A DNA stretch of 5,413 nt from Methanobacteriota archaeon (GTDB taxonomy: Archaea; Thermoplasmatota; Poseidoniia; Poseidoniales; Poseidoniaceae), in assembly GCA_002728035.1 (NCBI GenBank), contig PBUZ01000095.1, forward strand, positions 1 to 5,413. The letters run 5' to 3'. The notes below the pieces were generated by a model. It did no database searches. It saw nothing but the letters and a program-made list of their open reading frames with translations, and was not told where the DNA came from. Shown here one piece after another: positions 1 through 5,413 of the stretch; positions within the stretch are counted from its first letter, which is position 1, and the number at the start of each line of letters is the position of its first letter. Position numbers and translations under genes: made by a program.

Positions 1-370
1 CGCGTCCACGCACGTGCCCACCTTCCTGATGTCGGCGGCTGAAACCGCCCTCGGCCTGACCGCTGAAGTGCAAGCCATGGCCGATTCCTTTGCGGCACGG
101 CGCGTGCTCTTCCACGAGGGGTTGCAGCGCCTTCCTGGCGTCCATGCCCCTATGCCAGAAGGTGCGTTCTACGCGCTGGCCGACGTGACGGGAACGGGCA
201 TGGACGACGTCACCTTCGCCGACCGCGCCCTCGAAGAGGCTCGAGTGGCGGTCATTCCAGGTTCCCTAATGGCCGGTGGCGAAGGCCTGATTCGCATGTC
301 GTACGCCACCGACGAAGCGTCGATCACCGAAGGCATGCGTCGTTTGCAGGCCTGGTTGGAAAGCCTCTGA
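1..370 (+). CDS. PLP-dependent aminotransferase, class I/II (3' part only)
   Basis: This is the C-terminal 122 residues of a fold-type I aminotransferase of the aspartate aminotransferase-like family; the reading frame is open to the left edge, so the start and the catalytic lysine lie outside the window. The visible part is the small domain. It has the family's GAFYALADV strand (residues 54-62), the VAVIPGS segment (82-88) and the LIRMSYAT block (96-103). The arginine of that block (R98) matches the conserved arginine that binds the substrate alpha-carboxylate (R386 in the usual numbering). The usual closing helix follows (EGMRRLQAWL). Members move an amino group between an amino acid and a 2-oxo acid in the cytoplasm. 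The amino-acid specificity cannot be read from this fragment, so no symbol is given. A GTG at 14 is an internal valine codon, not a start. The gene ends 9 bp before the stop of the convergent ATPase gene. Confidence 0.88.
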   Translation, partial: ASTHVPTFLMSAAETALGLTAEVQAMADSFAARRVLFHEGLQRLPGVHAPMPEGAFYALADVTGTGMDDVTFADRALEEARVAVIPGSLMAGGEGLIRMSYATDEASITEGMRRLQAWLESL

Positions 371-379
371 ACCCGTGAA

Positions 380-1759
380 TCAGCGGTTTCGCTTGCCCCT
401 TTTTCCGCCTTTGCCCTTGGCCGGACGGCGGGGTCGTCCGTCGTCTTCCCACGCCCTTGAATTGCGGGCACGGCGGTCCTGTTGGTCGATCCAAGCGTCA
501 CGCGCATCGGCCCGGGAAGGGCGGCTGAGGTGATCGGGCATGTCGGCAAAGGATTCGATGGTCAAGCGAAGGCCGCCGAGTTCGTCCTGCAACTGGCGGA
601 CGTTCTCGCCTCCTTTGCCGATGAGTGGCGCGACCATGTGCTGCGGTGCGTAGACGGTCGCGGTCACGTCGCTGGTGAAGTCGATGGTGCACTCCACGCC
701 CACCCATTGTCGAATGGTGTGGGCGAGTTGGGCCTTGGCCAGCTTGCGCATCGGAGATTCATGGCCCTGCGGTCCGCCCACGGGCACCACGGCGATTTCC
801 TGACCAAAGGCGAACATCTCGTGGGTCACCTGGCCGTCGGGGAAGGTGCACACTTCGATGACCGGGCGAGCCAATTCTTCCTGCATGCCGGAAGGTGGTT
901 TCACGGTCATCTTCAGTTCAAGCACCTGTGCAATTTGGCCTTGCTCAATGTGGATGATGGTGTCCAAGACTTGACTGACCAGGCCAAGTTCGACCTTTCC
1001 GATGAGGCGCTGCACGGCTTCCAGCGCGGAATTCGCGTGGGTGACGCCAAGAAGGCCAACACCGGCAAGACGGACGTCGGCAAAAATCTCGAAATCACGA
1101 GCGCGGCGCACTTCGTCGAAGATGACGAAATCCGGGCGCACAAGGAAGATGATCTCCGCGGTCTTCTCCAAATCGCCTTCCAATGGCGCGTATTGGGTGA
1201 TGCGGTCGGCAAGTTGCAGGTCACGAGGGGCCTCCATCGTCTTCACCATCGCGCCGACGTTGCGGTCGAGGTGTCCGGCGATGGCTTGCGCCAAGGTTGT
1301 CTTTCCAGAACCGGGGCGGCCGGAAATGAAGACGCCGCGATGATGGTCTGAAAGACGGTCGATCAGCCGCTGATCGAGGTCGTAGGCCTCGATTTCCAAG
1401 CGTGCCACGGGCCTGACGATGGTGATCTCGTGGGCGTCCGCGAAGGGCGGCCACGCCATGGTGATGCGCAAATCGCCCAATTGGATGACCTGGCAGCCCT
1501 TGCGATCGATTTCGAGGAAGCAATCGCTGCGGTCGTCGTTCGCGTCCACCAAATCACGGAACGCGTCCATCAATTCGGACATCTGCGGCGTTTCCCACGC
1601 CTCATCGATGCCCTCGACTTCGCCCAAACGAAGTTCGGAGATGTGTCCCGCCTTGGTGCGCGGCAGGCAGCCCGCTTTGAGGAACAAGGTGGAGACCTGC
1701 TCGGTCAGCAGGGCATCCACGGAGGCGGGGAGATCAGGATGGTCCCCATGGGTGGCCAT
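380..1759 (-). CDS. PilT-family ATPase with C-terminal KH domain, PIN domain absent
   Basis: A 459-residue P-loop ATPase of the archaeal PilT/VirB11-like group that normally reads PIN nuclease, ATPase, KH. Residues 22-45 resemble the family linker after the PIN domain (LFLKAGCLPRTKAG). Residues 80-118 hold the FLEIDRKGCQVIQLG and ITMAWPPF...ITIVRPV blocks. The Walker A motif GRPGSGKTT is at 147-155, KTMEAPRDLQL at 173-183, QYAPLEG at 189-195, Walker B VIFDE at 212-216 and the GVTHA histidine box at 238-242. A KH RNA-binding loop, IGKGGENV, is at 380-387, and the protein ends in a Lys/Arg/Gly-rich tail (442-459). There is no membrane segment, so it should be cytoplasmic and may act on RNA; the family's exact function is poorly known. 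The start chosen is ATG at 1759. An in-frame GTG at 1804 (474 residues) overlaps the upstream stop as GTGA. The ATG at 1915 is unlikely because its extension lies inside the upstream gene and looks like off-frame sequence. Neither likely start has a well-placed Shine-Dalgarno site. The family call is firm; the start is less so. Confidence 0.9.
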   Translation of the reverse strand: MATHGDHPDLPASVDALLTEQVSTLFLKAGCLPRTKAGHISELRLGEVEGIDEAWETPQMSELMDAFRDLVDANDDRSDCFLEIDRKGCQVIQLGDLRITMAWPPFADAHEITIVRPVARLEIEAYDLDQRLIDRLSDHHRGVFISGRPGSGKTTLAQAIAGHLDRNVGAMVKTMEAPRDLQLADRITQYAPLEGDLEKTAEIIFLVRPDFVIFDEVRRARDFEIFADVRLAGVGLLGVTHANSALEAVQRLIGKVELGLVSQVLDTIIHIEQGQIAQVLELKMTVKPPSGMQEELARPVIEVCTFPDGQVTHEMFAFGQEIAVVPVGGPQGHESPMRKLAKAQLAHTIRQWVGVECTIDFTSDVTATVYAPQHMVAPLIGKGGENVRQLQDELGGLRLTIESFADMPDHLSRPSRADARDAWIDQQDRRARNSRAWEDDGRPRRPAKGKGGKRGKRNR

Positions 1760-1800
1760 GCCGCGAGGGGGGCGCCGAAGCCCTTCACCCTTCGCCGTCT

Positions 1801-2157
1801 TCACGCCTTGACGTTGGGCTCCATCCACAGGTAGGTGGCGTAGCCGGTGCCCACCGTAGCGAGCATGGTCAAGGCCGATTCGACCAGCGGATAACCAAGG
1901 CTGTTGACCATCCACAAGGTCGAGACCATGCCGACGAGGAAGGCTCCGAGATGTCCAAGCAGCGTTCCGATGCGAAGGTCGATGGCGCCCTCAAGCGGCG
2001 AGGACTCGGCGAGGGCCCACACGACGGCGGTCACCGCACAGGCTGCAATGAGGGACAGCATGCCCATCATGACCGTCCCGTCGATCAACCACGCCGCAAC
2101 GCCGACGATTCCGGAGAGTCCGAACATGCGGCCAACGGTGCGCATCGAGAGGGACAT
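1801..2157 (-). CDS. small four-helix integral membrane protein, unknown function
   Basis: A 118-residue hydrophobic protein that I do not recognise as a named family. Four probable membrane helices are visible: about residues 11-26, 30-50, 62-84 and 91-112. They are joined by short polar turns: a Gly/Met turn near 27-32, AESSPLEGAIDLR at 50-62, and NSLGYP at 85-90. The N-terminus carries two arginines (R6, R10), which favours a cytoplasmic N-terminus. There are no obvious catalytic motifs, paired cysteines or metal ligands. The start is ATG at 2157; in-frame ATG codons also occur at residues 5 and 11, and no clear ribosome-binding site separates them (a GAGGT lies about 15 bases upstream, too far to be convincing). 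It is the first gene of a probable two-gene leftward unit with the KH ATPase, and diverges from the DegT-family gene. The coding call rests on coherent transmembrane composition and tight packing; no function is proposed. Confidence 0.72.
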   Translation of the reverse strand: MSLSMRTVGRMFGLSGIVGVAAWLIDGTVMMGMLSLIAACAVTAVVWALAESSPLEGAIDLRIGTLLGHLGAFLVGMVSTLWMVNSLGYPLVESALTMLATVGTGYATYLWMEPNVKA

Positions 2158-2195
2158 GGTTCAGCGCATTCGACCTCGATTCTTGAAGCCTCGCG

Positions 2196-2212
2196 CGTCC
2201 GGCCGCCGGACG
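2196..2212. promoter_or_regulatory. 17-bp dyad between divergent genes, candidate operator
   Basis: The sequence CGTCCGGC-C-GCCGGACG has two perfect 8-base inverted arms around a single central base. It lies in the 86-bp non-coding stretch between the divergent membrane-protein and DegT-family genes, 39 bp from the first start and 31 bp from the second. A one-base loop is poor for an RNA hairpin but suits a dimeric DNA-binding protein. Divergent genes have no need for a terminator here. I see no convincing archaeal TATA box or BRE in the rest of 2158-2243. Operator function is inference, and GC-rich DNA makes chance palindromes more likely. Confidence 0.35.
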
Positions 2213-2235
2213 GCTTGATGAGGTGGGGTGCGCTC

Positions 2236-2240
2236 GGAGG
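2236..2240 (+). promoter_or_regulatory. possible Shine-Dalgarno site for the DegT-family gene
   Basis: GGAGG sits 3 bases before the ATG at 2244. The match to the anti-Shine-Dalgarno sequence is good, but the spacing is shorter than the usual 5-9 bases. It slightly favours the 2244 start over the in-frame GTG at 2223, which has no better site, but it could be coincidence in a G-rich stretch. Confidence 0.3.
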
Positions 2241-2243
2241 CTC

Positions 2244-3428
2244 ATGGAGGGGCCACGGCTCGAACGTCCGTTGACCTCCGTGCCCCCTTTGCCGGCCGCC
2301 GCGATGGAGGGCGCCGGCGCTGTGCTGGACAGCGCCCGGCTGTTCCGGTACGGAGAGCACGTGCCGGAAGGCACGTGGGTGGCTCGCCTTGAGCGTGCCT
2401 TCGCCGAGCACTTCGGCACCCGCTTTGCCGTCGCGGTCAATTCCGGTGGCTCGGCGATGTTCCTCGCCTTGCGCTCAGCCGGGGTGGAAGCCGGTGACGT
2501 GGTGTTGCTCAACGCCTTCACCCTCGCGCCCGTTCCGGGCGCGATTGAGCACCTAGGCGCCAAGGTCGTGCTCGTGGACGTGGATGTAGATCTGCGTGTC
2601 GACCTTGCCGACCTTGAGCAGGCCATCGTCGAACACCGGCCCAAGGCCTTCCTGCTGTCCCACATGCGCGGACACGTCGCCGACATGGTGGGCGTGGTTG
2701 CCTTGTGCGAGACCCATGGTGTCATCCTCATCGAGGACTGTGCCCACACCCTGGGTGCCAGTTACGACGGTACACCCACCGGACTGTTCGGTGCTGCCGG
2801 CTGCTTCAGCCTGCAGACGTGGAAGCAGATCAACGCCGGCGAGGGCGGCATCATCGTCACCGATGACGAAGACCTTGCGGCCCGCGCCATCCTTGCTTCA
2901 GGCGCCTACATGCTCCATGCCCAGCACGGCACGCCGCCCTCGGAAGACGTGATTCAGCGCTGGGCGCCCCACACGCCAAACTGCTCCATGCGGCTGAACG
3001 AATTGGCCGCCGCCATCGCGCTGCCGCAGTTGGCAAGCCTCGAGGAGCGAAACGACGCATGGCGGGCCATCTACACCCGGCTCGAAGCGGGCGTTCGCGG
3101 CCTTCCGAACCTTCGCGTTCCGCGCACCTTGGACGAGGTGGTGCACGCGCCAACCTCCTTCCAATTCATCGCTGATTTGCCGTCGGACGCCATCGAGCAT
3201 CGCTTAACCGTCTGCGCTGAGCGCGGCGTACCGATCAAGTGGTTCGGCAGGCCTCAAGCCACCGGGTTCACCAGCGTGCACCGTCACTGGGGCTACGTCG
3301 AAGCACGTGCACTGCCAAAGGGTGATGCGGTGCTGGCCGGATTGTGCGACATCCGCCTTCCGAGCGATTTGACCGAGGATGAAGTGGACACCATCGTGGC
3401 CGTGCTTCGCCTGGCCTTCGATCACTGA
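2244..3428 (+). CDS. DegT/DnrJ/EryC1/StrS-family PLP aminotransferase
   Basis: A 394-residue, full-length member of the DegT/DnrJ/EryC1/StrS family of PLP enzymes, which usually aminate keto-sugars (often nucleotide-linked) for surface polysaccharide, glycan or secondary-metabolite synthesis. Visible landmarks in order: FGTRFAVAVNSGGSAMFLAL (57-76, cofactor phosphate region); NAFTLAPVPGAIEHLGAKVVLVDVD (90-114); SHMRGHVADM (139-148); IEDCAHTLGA (163-172), with D165 expected to pair with the pyridine nitrogen; and CFSLQTWKQINAGEGGIIVTDDE (187-209), with K194 as the expected Schiff-base lysine. The catalytic set is intact, so the enzyme should be active. The FSLQTWK context and the HMRGH block differ from the commonest sugar-aminotransferase wording (SFHxTK), which suggests a side branch whose substrate cannot be named. 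The ATG at 2244 is preferred; GTG at 2223 (401 residues) and ATG at 2304 are in frame. No glycosyltransferase or nucleotide-sugar gene is adjacent. Its last codons overlap the last codons of the convergent propeller gene. Confidence 0.9.
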   Translation: MEGPRLERPLTSVPPLPAAAMEGAGAVLDSARLFRYGEHVPEGTWVARLERAFAEHFGTRFAVAVNSGGSAMFLALRSAGVEAGDVVLLNAFTLAPVPGAIEHLGAKVVLVDVDVDLRVDLADLEQAIVEHRPKAFLLSHMRGHVADMVGVVALCETHGVILIEDCAHTLGASYDGTPTGLFGAAGCFSLQTWKQINAGEGGIIVTDDEDLAARAILASGAYMLHAQHGTPPSEDVIQRWAPHTPNCSMRLNELAAAIALPQLASLEERNDAWRAIYTRLEAGVRGLPNLRVPRTLDEVVHAPTSFQFIADLPSDAIEHRLTVCAERGVPIKWFGRPQATGFTSVHRHWGYVEARALPKGDAVLAGLCDIRLPSDLTEDEVDTIVAVLRLAFDH

Positions 3429-5413
3429 CGGTCCGAATCCGGTGCCGCACCTGCGTCGTCGTCTGGGCGATCCCGGTCTTCTCCATCCGATGCGTCGTCG
3501 TCCGGCCGGTCACGATCGTCTGACGTGGATTTCCCATCGTCGCCCTTGGCTTCGCGGTCGGACTCCTTCCCTTCACTGCCGTCCGCCTTGGCCTCCTCTT
3601 CCTCAGCGTCCTCGGCCCAGATGTTGTAGTACTCCGGCCATTGGCGGTCGAGTTCGACCGAAGCGGACTGGTTGAGGGTGCTGAGGTTCGTGGCGGTCAC
3701 GCCACCGGCTGAAAGGGCGACCACGAAATCGCCCATGAAGATGGAGCGGCGGATTTGCGTTTCTCCGCCCCACCAGCGGCCGTCCTCGGGATCGAAAAAG
3801 AGCGAGTGATCCACTTCGCCGTACACGGAGAGTTCCCCGGAGGTCTCGTTGACCTCGACGAGCATCAACTTCGAGACGTACTCGTAGGACCAGCGGTAAT
3901 CTCCGGACGCATCGGTCCAGCTGTTGTAGCGGTAGGTGGACAGCGGCACGGCAAGGAGCCCCTTCGGCGCCCAATACTGGAAGGCCTTGTGCTCGTAGGT
4001 CGCTTCTGACCAACCCCAGCTCCAACCACCTTCTCCGGGGTTCTCCACAGGAGCCAGGTCCAGGTGGTCGTTCTGTGTCGGTGTGGTCGGATCGCTGACG
4101 TCGAAGGTCTGAATGCGCGTGGTCGACCAGTCGAGGCCGGTGCCGTCCGCGTTGGCCGGTGCCAGCCCAATGGTCAGCAGCATGCCCTCAGACATCGGGT
4201 GAATGTAGGTCGAAACGCCGGGCACTTCCAATTCCCCAAGCACGGTGGGGTTGGTCGGATCGCTCAGGTCGATGGTCCACAGCGGATCGATTTGTTCGAA
4301 GGTCACCACGTACGCCATGTCGTCGGTGAAGCGGGCCGACCAGATGCGCTCGCCTTCTGCAAGGCCACCGACGTGGCCGATTTGCCGCAGGATTTGCTCG
4401 CCGGTCTCGAGGTCGGCGGCGCGCTCCAAGGTCACCACGTGGCTGACCATTGGCTCTGGGTCGTCCATCCACCAGCGGCCCCACTGGCCGGTGGTGGTGG
4501 CCACGCGCACGATGCCTTCGTGCTCGGAAAGCGAGAACTGGTCGAGGACGGTGCCGTTCACGCGGCCCGATCCGGTGTAGAGCGTGGTGCCGGGGTTGCT
4601 GATGTCGAAGGTGTGCAGGTTGGTCGACTCGTCCAGGTCGTCGTTGCCCCAGAACCACCACCCGGCGAAGGAGGGTTCAGCCACGATGAGCACGTCTTCT
4701 GAAGCGTAGACCAGCGGCGAATTGCCGACGATGTGATCGGCCTCAAACTCGAGGGTTGGCGTGGTCAAATCGAGCGTGAAGATGCTGGTGAAGCCACGGT
4801 TCATCCCCTCTTCAGGAGCGGAGAAATCGGCGCATTCCCCGTCCGACATGTGGTGGGTGGTGATGGTGGTGCCTGCGCGCTCGTGCACCTGTGGAAGCAT
4901 GTCTTCAAGCACCAAACCGTCGATGACCTCGCGGTTTCGCTCGATGGCTTCCCACGCGGCCTGCTCGCGAAGTTGGCGGCGCAGCGGGTCGTCGTATTCC
5001 AGACGGTAGTAGCCGTCCGGCAGTTCAAGCCACGAGGTCAGACCGGGGATGTCCATCCATGCGTGCGTGACGGCACGGATGCTGCCGTTGACCTCGCGTG
5101 CGGTGGAATACCAGCCCTCGATGTACAGTTCGCGCTCAACCTCAGGCGCGGAGCGGTCGTCCATGTCGAGGACGGTGAACTTGGTCAGGGTGGAGGTGCG
5201 CCACGAGCCGTAGTCGCCGCCCCAGCCCATGGCTTGAGACAGCGGATCTGCGCTGCGCAGGTTCCACGCGGACACGGAAGAGATGACCACCAGCCGGTCG
5301 CCGTTGAGGAGCATCGCCTGCGGCGAGCCCTCGACGGTCATGTTGGCCACCAGGTCGAGGTCGCCGAATTCGGCCACGGCGATGACGTGCAGCGTTTGCC
5401 CGTTCAGGTAGTA
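3422..5413 (-). CDS. beta-propeller domain protein, secreted type (5' end outside window)
   Basis: The C-terminal 663 residues of a member of the archaeal/bacterial family described as secreted proteins with a C-terminal beta-propeller distantly related to WD-40. The frame runs through the right edge (first visible residues YYLNGQTLHVIAV), so any signal peptide or N-terminal anchor is not seen; a GTG at 5377 is an internal valine. Family-typical stretches are NGDRLVVISS near residue 38, FSLSEHEGIVRVATTTG (about 288-304), and the strong run GLAEGERIWSARFTDDMAYVVTFEQIDPLWTIDLSDP...STYIHP (about 347-406). Blade-edge motifs of the form hydrophobic-D-[LIV]-S-[DN]-P recur with D at 215, 270, 382 and 438 (a degenerate one near 329), a period of about 56 residues, which fits propeller blades. 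Only one cysteine is visible. The domain ends near W599, and a 64-residue acidic, unstructured tail follows (600-663). No C-terminal membrane helix or sorting signal is seen. The likely location is extracellular or surface; ligand and role are unknown. Confidence 0.88.
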   Translation of the reverse strand, partial: YYLNGQTLHVIAVAEFGDLDLVANMTVEGSPQAMLLNGDRLVVISSVSAWNLRSADPLSQAMGWGGDYGSWRTSTLTKFTVLDMDDRSAPEVERELYIEGWYSTAREVNGSIRAVTHAWMDIPGLTSWLELPDGYYRLEYDDPLRRQLREQAAWEAIERNREVIDGLVLEDMLPQVHERAGTTITTHHMSDGECADFSAPEEGMNRGFTSIFTLDLTTPTLEFEADHIVGNSPLVYASEDVLIVAEPSFAGWWFWGNDDLDESTNLHTFDISNPGTTLYTGSGRVNGTVLDQFSLSEHEGIVRVATTTGQWGRWWMDDPEPMVSHVVTLERAADLETGEQILRQIGHVGGLAEGERIWSARFTDDMAYVVTFEQIDPLWTIDLSDPTNPTVLGELEVPGVSTYIHPMSEGMLLTIGLAPANADGTGLDWSTTRIQTFDVSDPTTPTQNDHLDLAPVENPGEGGWSWGWSEATYEHKAFQYWAPKGLLAVPLSTYRYNSWTDASGDYRWSYEYVSKLMLVEVNETSGELSVYGEVDHSLFFDPEDGRWWGGETQIRRSIFMGDFVVALSAGGVTATNLSTLNQSASVELDRQWPEYYNIWAEDAEEEEAKADGSEGKESDREAKGDDGKSTSDDRDRPDDDASDGEDRDRPDDDAGAAPDSDRQ
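3452..3517 (-). repeat. two 27-bp degenerate direct repeats coding DRDRPDDDA
   Basis: Two 27-bp units, 3452-3478 and 3491-3517, lie 39 bp (13 codons) apart inside the acidic tail of the propeller protein. They differ at five positions, all of them third codon positions, so both encode exactly DRDRPDDDA (residues 646-654 and 633-641). The intervening four residues differ from those after the second copy. This is a coding repeat and does not look like a mobile or regulatory element. Confidence 0.75.

Noticed and set aside
400..404. Run of five T on the + strand just past the aminotransferase stop, possible archaeal terminator
   Set aside because: It is short and is explained by Lys codons in the basic tail of the convergent ATPase gene. 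No supporting T-rich tract follows.
482..1351. Long rightward open frame (289 codons) opposite the ATPase gene
   Set aside because: It lies entirely antisense to a gene with clear Walker A, Walker B and KH motifs. Its translation shows no recognisable domain and is rich in His, Gly and Asp, as expected from the complement of GC-rich coding DNA.
1760..1915. 52-residue N-terminal extension of the ATPase from ATG 1915
   Set aside because: Most of it lies inside the membrane-protein gene in a different frame and has no resemblance to a PIN domain or the family linker. A true start at 1759 or 1804 is more economical.
1991..2749. Leftward open frame (252 codons) across the divergent region and the DegT gene
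   Set aside because: It is antisense to the well-supported DegT-family gene and out of frame with the membrane protein. It is Ser/Arg/Thr-rich low-complexity sequence with no recognisable domain.
3453..3500. CGTCGTCGTC runs that look like a simple-sequence repeat
   Set aside because: They are explained by consecutive GAC (Asp) codons on the minus strand in the acidic tail; the surrounding silent differences argue against a recent slippage array.
4064..4702. Rightward open frame (212 codons) opposite the propeller gene
   Set aside because: The opposite strand matches the propeller family over this whole stretch. The translation has no domain features, so it is a coding shadow.

Overview
This 5.4 kb window is GC-rich and densely coded, and reads as an archaeal chromosome segment. 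The best guess is a euryarchaeon of the Marine Group II / Thermoplasmatota kind. Two proteins point that way: a PilT-type ATPase with a C-terminal KH domain (the COG1855 family, typical of archaea) and a large secreted-type protein of the C-terminal beta-propeller family (Pfam Beta_propel / COG4880 type), common in archaea. The organism call is inference; the window has no rRNA or other phylogenetic marker.

Layout, left to right. (1) The 3' end of a class I/II PLP aminotransferase runs rightward off the left edge. (2) A leftward pair follows: a 118-residue four-helix membrane protein and, downstream of it, the KH-domain ATPase, which meets the aminotransferase tail to tail with a 9-bp gap. 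(3) A short divergent intergenic region (2158-2243) holds a 17-bp near-perfect dyad. (4) A rightward DegT/DnrJ/EryC1/StrS-family aminotransferase comes next. (5) A leftward beta-propeller protein is cut by the right edge; its last codons overlap the last codons of the DegT gene by 7 bp.

No mobile element, CRISPR array, tRNA, rRNA or integration site is visible. The genes do not form an obvious single pathway. The membrane protein and the ATPase probably form a small operon, since they share a strand and either lie 41 bp apart or overlap by 4 bp depending on the ATPase start. The DegT gene is divergent from that pair and may share a control region with it.

The points most worth a second look are: the ATPase appears to lack the N-terminal PIN nuclease domain usual in its family; the propeller protein ends in a 64-residue, strongly acidic, hydrophobic-free tail with a 9-residue repeat kept at the peptide level despite five synonymous DNA differences; the dyad lies between the divergent genes; and the ATPase has an alternative start that overlaps the upstream stop codon. 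I saw no convincing new multi-gene system here.
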